The notes under the pieces were generated by a model. The model ran no database searches and was not told where the DNA came from. It saw only the letters and a list, made by a program, of their open reading frames with translations. Position numbers and translations under genes: made by a program. A DNA stretch of 16,331 nt from CAYNDB01 sp964395915 (lineage in GTDB: Bacteria > Nitrospinota_A > UBA7883 > JAJRTC01). This document shows, one piece after another, positions 1 to 5,931 of this stretch. Each line of letters begins with the position of its first letter. Positions within the stretch are counted from its first letter, which is position 1. The stretch lies in the NCBI GenBank assembly GCA_964395915.1, contig CAYNDB010000053.1:1-16331 (forward strand), in the 5' to 3' direction.

Positions 1-884
1 CGATTTAAAAGATACGCAAGCCCTGAGTTGAAATAAACTTGAATAAGGATAGGAACGGCCAGCATGGCGATCACAGCCGGCTGGTTTATGATTGACTCCG
101 CTTGAAAACCGAACAGCAACACCAGTGTGGCCAGCAATGCCACCAGAGACCAGGGATGCAACAGTTTTATGGTCCGGGAAAGATAGGCATGTCCATGCTC
201 ATGTTCCAAAGCTAATTTACGCCACAAATTGGCGATGATCAGGGGAACAACGATATAAAGCGCCACCGAAAGCAACAGCGTATTCCATGGAACGGTAATG
301 GAGGACAGCCCCAGCAACAAACCCACTATGGGCGCGAAAGCGAAAACCATGATAACGTCGTTTAGCGCCACCTGGCTCAGCGTAAAGAGCGGCTCCCCTT
401 TGGTTAAATGACTCCACACAAACACCATTGCGGTGCATGGCGCGGCGGCCAGGATAATCAGCCCGGCTATGTAACTGTCGATCTGCTCCGCAGGCAGATA
501 GGGGGCGAACAGGTAACGGATAAATATCCATCCTAATAATGCCATGGAAAATGGCTTTATAGCCCAGTTTACAAAAAGTGTGACGCCTATCCCTTTCCAA
601 TGCCGTTTCACTTCATGAATAGCGTGAAAATCTATTTTCAGCAGCATGGGAATAATCATCATCCAGATGAGAATCCCGACAGGAATATTCACATTGGCTA
701 TTTCCATTCGTCCGAGCGCATGAATTGGCGAAGGAAACATCTGCCCGAGCAAAATACCGGCTACGATGCTGAGGAAAACCCACAAAGTAAGCCAACGCTC
801 GAAAAATCCTAACTCAGCTCCAGATACATCCTCCACGTCCGGTGCGCTTTGCCGCGCCACAATTTCTTTTCTTTTAACAACCAC
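1..884 (-). CDS. acr3: ACR3-family arsenite efflux permease, 3' end beyond the window
   Basis: Inner-membrane arsenite/H+ antiporter that exports As(III) made by the neighbouring ArsC. The visible 294 residues contain repeated hydrophobic helices typical of the bile acid/arsenite transporter fold. The hallmark stretch AAAPCTAMVFVWSHL places Cys150 at the position of the essential cysteine of ACR3 proteins (Cys129 in the Alkaliphilus protein, known from the family). About 60-70 C-terminal residues, including the second conserved helix with its glutamate, lie beyond the window edge. I chose the GTG at 884 because AAAGGGA lies about 8 nt upstream and a stop codon sits just before it in frame. 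It starts 2 nt after the arsC stop, so the two are one operon. The roughly 30-residue N-terminal cytosolic extension before the first helix is charged and not diagnostic. Confidence 0.93.
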   Translation of the reverse strand, partial: MVVKRKEIVARQSAPDVEDVSGAELGFFERWLTLWVFLSIVAGILLGQMFPSPIHALGRMEIANVNIPVGILIWMMIIPMLLKIDFHAIHEVKRHWKGIGVTLFVNWAIKPFSMALLGWIFIRYLFAPYLPAEQIDSYIAGLIILAAAPCTAMVFVWSHLTKGEPLFTLSQVALNDVIMVFAFAPIVGLLLGLSSITVPWNTLLLSVALYIVVPLIIANLWRKLALEHEHGHAYLSRTIKLLHPWSLVALLATLVLLFGFQAESIINQPAVIAMLAVPILIQVYFNSGLAYLLN

Positions 885-886
885 AA

Positions 887-1336
887 TTAAATCCCTTTAA
901 TTAATTTTTCCTGATCCGCAACCCATGCGCTGACACAGTCTTTTATTTCATCCCTGACACGGCGAAACACGGCAAGCTTGATTTCTTCGTCCCCGCCCGC
1001 CCCGGCCGGATCGTCAAAACTCCAGTGAATTCTTTTATAATCGCCGGGGAAAACAGGGCATTTTTCGTTTGCGCTGTCGCACACTGTGATTACAAAATCG
1101 AACTTATCGTTGATATACAACTCCAGACTTTTGCTTTTATGATGGGAAATATCTATTTGGATTTCACGCATAACCTTTATTGCGAGAGGATTTAAACCTT
1201 TAGGCTCGACTCCCGCGCTGTAAGCCTCAAACCGTCCGGAACCGATTTGATTCAAGAAACCCTCCGCCATCTGCGACCTGGCGGAGTTGCCTGTGCACAA
1301 GATTAAAACTTTCGGTTTATGATTTAAAACTGGCAT
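887..1336 (-). CDS. arsC: Thioredoxin-coupled arsenate reductase, LMW-phosphatase fold
   Basis: Cytosolic enzyme reducing arsenate to arsenite for export by ACR3. At 149 residues it has normal length for the low-molecular-weight tyrosine phosphatase-like ArsC class. The P-loop CTGNSARS starts at the nucleophile Cys14. The redox pair is Cys86 and Cys93 in VCDSANEKCP. These three cysteines keep the spacing of S. aureus ArsC Cys10/82/89, which marks the thioredoxin-dependent rather than the glutaredoxin type. Asp109 in FDDPAG is the likely general acid. The ATG start lies inside the end of arsR (13-bp overlap) and has no strong Shine-Dalgarno, so translation is probably coupled to arsR. It ends 2 nt before acr3. 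Confidence 0.95.
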   Translation of the reverse strand: MPVLNHKPKVLILCTGNSARSQMAEGFLNQIGSGRFEAYSAGVEPKGLNPLAIKVMREIQIDISHHKSKSLELYINDKFDFVITVCDSANEKCPVFPGDYKRIHWSFDDPAGAGGDEEIKLAVFRRVRDEIKDCVSAWVADQEKLIKGI

Positions 1337-1530
1337 AATTTTTTTACGTGATTTTTAGCGATTAGTTTTATTTTTTTTGCGTCTTTCTTAGCGATGGAGT
1401 CTTTGGACAGCGAATCGCAAACCCATCTGATCGCTTCCTGAACCTGGGGAGGAGCTTTGTCACCCGTCAAACGGTAATATATCCAGCGTCCATCTTTTCT
1501 CGCTTCAATAAGACGCGCCTGCCTCAGAAT
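1324..1530 (-). CDS. arsR: ArsR-family repressor, C-terminal part only (5' end in assembly gap)
   Basis: Only the last 68 residues are present, running out of the N gap at 1531. They read as the end of a winged helix-turn-helix ArsR/SmtB protein: ILRQARLIEARKDGRWIYYRL is the typical beta-wing (LxxAGLVxxRREGRWxYYxL). A lysine-rich tail follows and ends in LCQF. Such proteins repress their own ars operon and release DNA on binding As(III). The DNA-recognition helix and the usual ELCVC-type metal site would be in the missing sequence, so the inducer cannot be read here. A single cysteine near the stop (KKLCQF) and one at RWVCDSL are visible. The 3' end overlaps arsC by 13 bp, consistent with an arsR-arsC-acr3 operon read leftwards. 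Confidence 0.85.
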   Translation of the reverse strand: MLRQARLIEARKDGRWIYYRLTGDKAPPQVQEAIRWVCDSLSKDSIAKKDAKKIKLIAKNHVKKLCQF

Positions 1531-1630
1531 NNNNNNNNNNNNNNNNNNNNNNNNNNNNNNNNNNNNNNNNNNNNNNNNNNNNNNNNNNNNNNNNNNNNNN
1601 NNNNNNNNNNNNNNNNNNNNNNNNNNNNNN
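1531..1630. other. Assembly gap of 100 N between arsR and the mer-like genes
   Basis: A run of exactly 100 N, a usual placeholder for a gap of unknown size. It hides the arsR 5' end, the start of the MerC-like gene and whatever divergent promoters serve the two operons. Because both flanking genes point away from the gap, the ars operator and the mer promoter/operator are expected inside it. Confidence 0.99.
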
Positions 1631-1993
1631 TCTTTTTTGGTTGCGATTTTATCGAAATTCGCATGCCCCGCATGCTGGCCGGCTTACGCCGCTTTTTTAA
1701 ACACGCTGGGAGTAGGGCTAATAAGTTTCGCTCCTTATCTTTTGCCGCTAACCATATTGTTTATGCTGGTTTCTCTTGCGCCTTTGTGGTCACAGGCAAG
1801 AAGCCACGGCGTATATTACTTTTTTATCATTGGCGTGTTCGCGGCGGCCATAGTAATAGTTGGAAAATTCGTTTTTCTGTCTGATAAAGCGATGTACACA
1901 GGGCTCGTTTCCCTCGCCTTTGTTTCGATATTAAGCTCACGGTGGGCTCTGGCAAACCCAAAAACCGAGTGCCCGGCATGCTCTCAGACGTAA
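1631..1993 (+). CDS. merC: MerC-like mercury transport membrane protein (5' end in gap)
   Basis: Small inner-membrane protein of about four helices, most like MerC, which carries Hg(II) into the cytoplasm in mer systems. The open frame continues back to the gap edge, so the true start is probably in the N run. A TTG at 1637 is possible but has no visible ribosome site. The first visible helix carries the paired cysteines in KFACPACWPAYAAF, matching the CAACFPALASF motif of Tn21 MerC. The fourth helix is preceded by KAMYTGL, like NLMYVGL in MerC, and the C-terminus carries a second pair, ECPACSQT. The next gene starts about 40 nt downstream on the same strand. Other four-helix metal transporters (MerT type) fit less well. 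Family assignment is from motif memory, not a search. Confidence 0.72.
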   Translation, partial: SFLVAILSKFACPACWPAYAAFLNTLGVGLISFAPYLLPLTILFMLVSLAPLWSQARSHGVYYFFIIGVFAAAIVIVGKFVFLSDKAMYTGLVSLAFVSILSSRWALANPKTECPACSQT

Positions 1994-2032
1994 ATTTACC
2001 ATATTTAAATCTTTCAAAAGGAGATGTTAATC

Positions 2033-2296
2033 ATGACTAGCAAACGCAAGGTTGAAGTTTTCAGCGCTGGATGTGGCGTATGTGATGAGGCAATAGAGCT
2101 GGTCAACAGCATAGCCTGTCCCTCCTGTGAGGTAACTGTGCTGGACATGAAAGACAAGGAAGTCTTAAGTCGCGCGAAAGCTCTAGACATCCGTTCGGTT
2201 CCCGCCGTGGTGATAGATGGCAAGCTGGCCGACTGTTGCGCCGGGCGCGGCGTTGACGAAAAAAAGCTACGGGCGGCGGGACTGGGAAATAATTAA
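2033..2296 (+). CDS. Thioredoxin-like protein with several cysteine pairs, mer-linked
   Basis: An 87-residue single-domain thioredoxin/glutaredoxin-fold protein without signal peptide. It opens with a beta strand (KVEVFSAGCGVCDEA) that carries the CxxC at the usual active-site place. A second pair follows (ACPSC). The cis-proline region SVPAVVIDGKLADCC is standard for the fold, but ends in an unusual extra Cys-Cys. I prefer the ATG at 2033 (MTSKRKVEV) because AAAAGGAG at 2016-2023 gives it normal spacing. An in-frame ATG at 2024 directly abuts that site. It lies between the MerC-like gene and merR. A role passing Hg(II) or reducing power between cysteine sites, in place of the absent MerP, is inference only. 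Confidence 0.82.
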   Translation: MTSKRKVEVFSAGCGVCDEAIELVNSIACPSCEVTVLDMKDKEVLSRAKALDIRSVPAVVIDGKLADCCAGRGVDEKKLRAAGLGNN

Positions 2297-2319
2297 ATGA
2301 ACTACGAAGAGGCAAAGGT

Positions 2320-2727
2320 GTGAAACCGTTAACTATCGGACAAGTGGCGAAGCTTTCAGGCGTAGGGGTGGAGACAGTTCGTTTCTACGAACGCAAAGGA
2401 CTGATCGACCAGCCGCCGAGAAAAGGGCCGGGGTATCGCCATTATCCGCAGGAGGTGATAAAACGCATAAAATTTATTAAAAGCGCCAAGGAATTGGGCT
2501 TTTCACTGAAAGAGATATCCGAACTTTTGAACCTTCGCATAGATCCAGCCACTACCTGCGCTGATGTCAGGAAAAAAGCCGTAGACAAAATAAATGATGT
2601 GGAGACGAAAATCAATGAATTGAAAATGATAAAAAAAGCTCTTACCGAGCTTGCGTCCATATGCGTTGGAAGCGGCCCGACAAGTGAATGCCCGATACTG
2701 GACAAACTGGAGTCATCGGGGGAATAA
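2320..2727 (+). CDS. merR: MerR-type Hg(II)-responsive regulator
   Basis: A 135-residue MerR-family transcription factor. An N-terminal winged helix-turn-helix (TIGQVAKLSGVGVETVRFYERKGL) is followed by the PGYRHY wing, a dimerisation helix (about residues 80-112) and a metal loop. Cys80, Cys115 and Cys124 match Tn501 MerR Cys82/117/126 with identical spacing (35 and 9). These are the three Hg(II) ligands known for that family, so I call mercury rather than Zn, Cu or Pb. GTG start at 2320, with GAAGAGG about 8 nt upstream. It is the last gene of the cluster on the same strand, unlike the divergent merR of Tn501. No canonical mer operator is visible between 1994 and 2319, so the promoter is probably in the gap at 1531-1630. 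Confidence 0.92.
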   Translation: MKPLTIGQVAKLSGVGVETVRFYERKGLIDQPPRKGPGYRHYPQEVIKRIKFIKSAKELGFSLKEISELLNLRIDPATTCADVRKKAVDKINDVETKINELKMIKKALTELASICVGSGPTSECPILDKLESSGE

Positions 2728-2855
2728 AAATAAAATTCTGAGTAGTCAAAACCGTGAACACTTTACTTAAGTCTTGCCGAAAGAGATGTCATGAAACACA
2801 GAACTGACAGGGCCCTGACCGATCCGCTGTTTGACGTTTGAGAACAATGGCAGAT
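2728..2855. other. Intergenic stretch between merR and the BlaI-like promoter
   Basis: About 130 bp with no credible gene. A 10-bp perfect palindrome CAGGGCCCTG lies at 2808-2817 but has no loop and no T-tract, so it is not a convincing terminator. I see no clear terminator for the mer genes. Confidence 0.6.
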
Positions 2856-2884
2856 TTGACTTTTCAATTCTACGTTTGTAGAAT
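2856..2884 (+). promoter_or_regulatory. Predicted sigma70-type promoter of the BlaI-like gene
   Basis: -35 TTGACT at 2856-2861 and -10 TAGAAT at 2879-2884, separated by exactly 17 bp. The expected transcription start is near 2891, the A of the ATG, so the mRNA is probably leaderless. No Shine-Dalgarno is present between the -10 and the ATG. The 18-bp operator covers the distal spacer and the whole -10. Confidence 0.8.
2867..2884. promoter_or_regulatory. BlaI/CopY-type operator 1 (18-bp inverted repeat)
   Basis: ATTCTAC-GTTT-GTAGAAT: perfect 7-bp arms with a 4-bp centre. The core TACGTTTGTA fits the known CopY/BlaI-family box TACANNTGTA at all fixed positions but one (G for A at position 4). 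It overlaps the -10 of the promoter for the repressor gene, so binding should block transcription and give autoregulation. A near copy sits at 4342-4359. Confidence 0.88.
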
Positions 2885-2890
2885 GTTTAT

Positions 2891-3307
2891 ATGAAGTCAA
2901 TCCCCGGTTCGAAAACAATTAGTGTTATCCGCCCTTTTGGAGAGTTGGAGAAAGAGGTGATGATAGCCCTTTGGGACAAGTGTGAAGCTACTGGCAAGGA
3001 AGTCTGGGAGGAAGTTAAATCTTCCAGAAAGGTGGCGTTGACAACCGTATTAACGGTTATGGACAGGCTCGCGCGCAAGGGGCTTGTCGTCAAATCAAAG
3101 AAAGACGGCCTTTTAGTTTACAGACCTTCTATCACTAGAGAGGATTACACAAAACAAGTCGCTGGAAAAATGTTTAAGGACTATATGGACCTTTCCAGCG
3201 TTTCTCTCATAGCCTCTTTCGTGGACACGCTCGAAGAGATGGAGCCTAAGCAACTTGACAAGCTTGCCAAGTATATTGAAAAGAAAAAAAAGGAAGGGAT
3301 TCGATAG
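2891..3307 (+). CDS. BlaI/MecI/CopY-family repressor
   Basis: A 138-residue winged helix-turn-helix repressor of the penicillinase-repressor family. GELEKEVMIALWDK opens the first helix; VALTTVLTVMDRLARKGLV (residues 48-66) is the family recognition-helix signature, followed by the wing KSKKDGLLVYRPSITRE. The C-terminal half (about 85-138) is the helical dimer domain. The only cysteine is Cys31, and the CxCxxxxCxC metal site of CopY is absent, so it probably does not sense copper itself. BlaI-type repressors are instead inactivated through a partner M56 protease, encoded here 4 nt downstream. The ATG at 2891 is the first possible start after the -10, and translation is likely leaderless. Expected targets are the two inverted repeats at 2867 and 4342. 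Confidence 0.92.
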   Translation: MKSIPGSKTISVIRPFGELEKEVMIALWDKCEATGKEVWEEVKSSRKVALTTVLTVMDRLARKGLVVKSKKDGLLVYRPSITREDYTKQVAGKMFKDYMDLSSVSLIASFVDTLEEMEPKQLDKLAKYIEKKKKEGIR

Positions 3308-3311
3308 GCGT

Positions 3312-4325
3312 ATGGCAGAGAAAGGCTTTTGGCGACGATCAGCGTTGCGCAGTTTCCTTGGGGCGGCGCTGATGGCTGTTTTACTGTTTATTCTTATCGC
3401 CACCAGCATACATTACGGTATCGCAAACCTGCTCGGCCTGACAGCATTGGCCAGCTCCGCTCTCGCCTGTTGTAAAACCCTTTTATCGTGGTGTCTTGTC
3501 AGTCCCACAATGTTCATGACCATAATGCCGTGGATAGGGCTTGGGATCATGGCAGCAGGCTTGGCTCTGGCTATCTTCAAGGCTGCAAAAAACCTGATTA
3601 TCTCCAGACGTTTTTTAAATACGCTTAAGGGCTCTCCCGCTAAAAGATACCATGAATTAAAAAGACTGAGTGTTTCATACGGTATACCGATAATCACATT
3701 TGAAGACGCTCATCTTAATTCCGCCTTTACGCTCGGCCTGATTGAACCGAAAGTTTATATTTCCACAGGACTCATCGGCAAGCTTTCCAAAGGAGAGCTT
3801 GCTGCGGTAAGCGTTCATGAATTGCACCATGCCGAGAGAAAAGACCCGTTAAAATTGTTCATTCTTTCCTTCATTAAGGATCTGTTTTTCTTCATACCTC
3901 TGGGACATTATCTGGCCAACCTGTTTTTTATGAGGAAGGAATTGGCCGCGGATGAGCGGGCCGCCAGCGAGACGGGCCGCCCCATGGACCTCGCGCAGGC
4001 TCTCCTTAAAATGATCGATATGAGACAAGAAACGATACCTGTGGGAGTTCCCGTTTTAGGCGAAAGCTCGCTAGTGGAAAAAAGGATAAAAGAACTCTTG
4101 GAGCCTGGTCAGATTAAACGGGACAAGGTTCCAGTGAAAATCATTATTGGCACTGCGGCTGTTGTATTTATACTGACGTCGGTTTTTGCGGCTCCTATCT
4201 ACGCTGGCGGACGGCAGATGGAAAAGTGTAATCATACTTATTGCCTTGGCCCAAAAAGAACCTGTCCCGCGAATGTCGATAACTGTAAGAAGGCATGTGA
4301 CATTATGGAAAAAACCAAGCGTTAA
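3312..4325 (+). CDS. BlaR1-like M56 membrane metalloprotease with cysteine-rich C-terminal tail
   Basis: Integral-membrane zinc protease and likely signal transducer, 337 residues. Helices are visible at about 12-35, 41-60 and 70-93. A cytosolic protease domain follows, with the zinc motif HELHH (His169, Glu170, His173) and the third-ligand region KELAADERA (Glu210, Asp214). A last helix lies at about 275-297. BlaR1/MecR1 then carry a beta-lactam-binding domain of some 250 residues. Here only 40 residues follow, holding Cys306, His308, Cys311, Cys318, Cys325 and Cys329. By BlaR1 topology this tail is outside the membrane, and I infer that it binds metal. I chose ATG 3312, 4 nt after the repressor stop. 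An earlier in-frame start would lie inside the repressor gene. The ribosome site is weak (AAGGAAGGG about 13 nt away), so coupling is likely. Confidence 0.88.
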   Translation: MAEKGFWRRSALRSFLGAALMAVLLFILIATSIHYGIANLLGLTALASSALACCKTLLSWCLVSPTMFMTIMPWIGLGIMAAGLALAIFKAAKNLIISRRFLNTLKGSPAKRYHELKRLSVSYGIPIITFEDAHLNSAFTLGLIEPKVYISTGLIGKLSKGELAAVSVHELHHAERKDPLKLFILSFIKDLFFFIPLGHYLANLFFMRKELAADERAASETGRPMDLAQALLKMIDMRQETIPVGVPVLGESSLVEKRIKELLEPGQIKRDKVPVKIIIGTAAVVFILTSVFAAPIYAGGRQMEKCNHTYCLGPKRTCPANVDNCKKACDIMEKTKR

Positions 4326-4330
4326 AATTT

Positions 4331-4359
4331 TTTAACCTTTCATTCTACGCATGTAGAAT
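4331..4359 (+). promoter_or_regulatory. Predicted promoter of the cupredoxin-cusCBA operon
   Basis: -35 TTTAAC at 4331-4336 and -10 TAGAAT at 4354-4359 with a 17-bp spacer, the same geometry as the promoter at 2856-2884. The -35 falls in a short AT-rich inverted repeat (GTTAAAA at 4321-4327, TTTTAAC at 4330-4336) that overlaps the stop of the protease gene. Transcription would start near 4366, giving a short leader that includes the AAGGGAG ribosome site. Confidence 0.75.
4342..4359. promoter_or_regulatory. BlaI/CopY-type operator 2 (18-bp inverted repeat)
   Basis: ATTCTAC-GCAT-GTAGAAT has the same 7-bp arms as operator 1, with a different 4-bp centre. The core TACGCATGTA fits TACRNNTGTA. 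It lies across the spacer and -10 of the efflux-operon promoter, so one repressor should control both units. Confidence 0.88.
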
Positions 4360-4380
4360 TTCAACAAGGGAGCGATTATT

Positions 4381-4731
4381 ATGAAAAGAATGATTTTGTT
4401 GATTGTTGGCCTGTTATGGACAGCGGCGTTGCTGAACCCTCACATCGGGTTCGCGGATGTAAAAGAGATAACAATAATAGTAGATACCAGCGGTTTCAAC
4501 CCCTCAAAAATCACGGTTGAAAAAGGGAAAGCCACGAGGCTTGTATTTATCAGAAAGACCGATACGACCTGCGTTACAAAAGTTGTGATACCTGACCTGG
4601 ATATAAACCAGGAGTTGCCTCTCAACAAACCTGTCGCCATAAATATTCAGCCCGACAAAAGCGGCTCTATAGGGTTCATCTGTCCCATGAAGATGCTGAA
4701 GGGCGAAATAAAGGTAACTGAAAAAAAGTGA
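4381..4731 (+). CDS. Periplasmic cupredoxin-like copper-binding protein
   Basis: A 116-residue secreted protein. The signal peptide spans about residues 1-25 (KRMILLIVGLLWTAALL core, cleavage near GFA/DVK). The rest is one cupredoxin beta-sandwich: FNPSKITVEKGKATRLVFIR, then DTTCVTKVVIPDLDINQELPLNKPV and IGFICPMKMLKGEI. Likely metal ligands are Cys64, Cys101 and Met103/Met105, replacing the Cys/His/Met set of blue copper proteins. Similar small cupredoxins accompany CusCBA systems and are thought to hand Cu to the pump. Its place as first gene behind operator 2 fits that role. The ATG has AAGGGAG at good spacing. The stop overlaps the next start (GTGA, 4728-4731). Confidence 0.88.
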   Translation: MKRMILLIVGLLWTAALLNPHIGFADVKEITIIVDTSGFNPSKITVEKGKATRLVFIRKTDTTCVTKVVIPDLDINQELPLNKPVAINIQPDKSGSIGFICPMKMLKGEIKVTEKK

Positions 4732-5931
4732 CGATTTCAATGCCTGGAGCTTGGTTTTACCTGGTGTCGGCTCTTTTTCTGTTAACCACACAAGGTTGCG
4801 CTGTTTCCAGAGCGGATAGTCGCTTTAATCACCTTGCAAAGGAGGTAAAAGCGGAGATCACAGTTAATACCGCTATCAAACGCAAAGGAAAAAGCGGGGA
4901 TAGTTTCGATGGAATCAAAACGCTTGAAGCGCAAACCGCCATCCAGGTAGCTCTCGACAACAACCCGAGCCTCGTTTCAATAAGAGAGAGGGTAAAGGAA
5001 GCCGTTGAGAAATATCCGATAGTTACGGCGCTGGACGATCCCACGGCGGGCGTTGGATTATTTCCATCGACAGTTTATTCCGACAGAGCTGACTTCGCAT
5101 ACAAGATAGACCTCAAGCAAAGGATTCCATATCCTGGCAAGCTGGATCTCAAAGGCGCCAAAGCCATTGCGGAAGCCGAGGTGGCTTTGAACGATTTAAG
5201 CTCCGCGAAGCTCGAACTTGTCCGTATGGTCAAAACCGTTTATCTGGAGCTTTTCTTCACTCATCGCGCCATTGAAATAAATAAAGAAAATAAAGACCTT
5301 TTACAGGAATTCAAAACCATCGCCAAGTCACGATACTCGGCGGGCAAAGGAAACCTTCAGGACGTTGTACAGGCCGATGTTGATCTGGCAAAGGTTGAGC
5401 ATCGAGGCATCGTTCTGGAAAGAACGCTTCGAGTCGCCACGGCCAGGTTGAACACGCTGATGGGCCGCTCGGCAGGACTACCCCTGCCCGCCCCCGCCAG
5501 ACTTTCTTCAAAGTCGCCCCTTCCGGATAAAAATAAATCGCTCGAAAAGGCTCTTTTACAAAATCCGTCTATTAAGGCCGCGCGTTCGAGAATCGAAGCC
5601 GCGCGTTCGTCGTTTAAACTGGCCGAGTCAAAAAGCTACCCGGACTTTGTTATTACAGGCTCATATAACAGGGCGTGGATGACCGATGAGCTTCGCCCGT
5701 TTATCGGGATAGGGNNNNNNNNNNNNNNNNNNNNNNNNNNNNNNNNNNNNNNNNNNNNNNNNNNNNNNNNNNNNNNNNNNNNNNNNNNNNNNNNNNNNNN
5801 NNNNNNNNNNNNNNACGTTGATAACCGCCGAAAGGTCGCTGGTGAATACAAAACTCCAATATGAACGAGTCCGCGTTAATTTAAGGATCAGGGAAGCTTC
5901 GCTTTCAAGAGTTATTGGGGAGAGACAATGA
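4728..5931 (+). CDS. cusC: CusC-like TolC-family outer-membrane efflux protein, interrupted by assembly gap
   Basis: Outer-membrane channel of the tripartite pump. Residues 1-329 are visible before the N run: an N-terminal signal (residues 1-24) ending in LTTQGC, a weak lipobox, then TolC-type helices such as DPTAGVGLFPS, KIDLKQRIPYPGKLDLKGAKA and LELVRMVKTVYLELFF. After the gap, 38 residues beginning TLITAERSLVNTKLQYERVRV form the closing TolC repeat up to TGA at 5931. The post-gap phase differs by one from the pre-gap phase because the 100-N filler is not the real length. From family alignment roughly 80-90 residues are missing. The GTG at 4728 overlaps the cupredoxin stop by 4 nt; ATG at 4740 is an alternative start. 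The end overlaps cusB by 4 nt (ATGA). Confidence 0.87.
5715..5814. other. Assembly gap of 100 N inside the cusC-like gene
   Basis: Exactly 100 N. The reading frame does not carry across (offset of one), although both sides are plainly the same TolC-family gene, so the gap is of unknown length. If the gene is intact the true gap should be a multiple of 3. Confidence 0.99.

Noticed and set aside
217..795. Two minus-strand open frames (217-600 and 613-795)
   Set aside because: Both are out-of-frame shadows of acr3, whose real frame begins at a GTG (884) and stays open to the window edge.
2297..2323. Nine-codon frame (MNYEEAKV) between the thioredoxin-like gene and merR
   Set aside because: It could couple translation into the merR GTG, but there is no evidence beyond position.
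2808..2817. Palindrome CAGGGCCCTG as a terminator for the mer genes
   Set aside because: There is no loop and no T-tract; it is too short to be meaningful by itself.
3255..3311. Upstream in-frame start for the M56 protease inside the repressor gene
   Set aside because: It would add 19 basic residues before the first helix and overlap the repressor by 53 nt; the ATG at 3312 fits better.
2891..4325. Beta-lactam resistance (BlaI-BlaR1) assignment
   Set aside because: The protease lacks the penicillin-binding sensor domain, no beta-lactamase or PBP gene is near, and the matching operator controls a metal-efflux operon.
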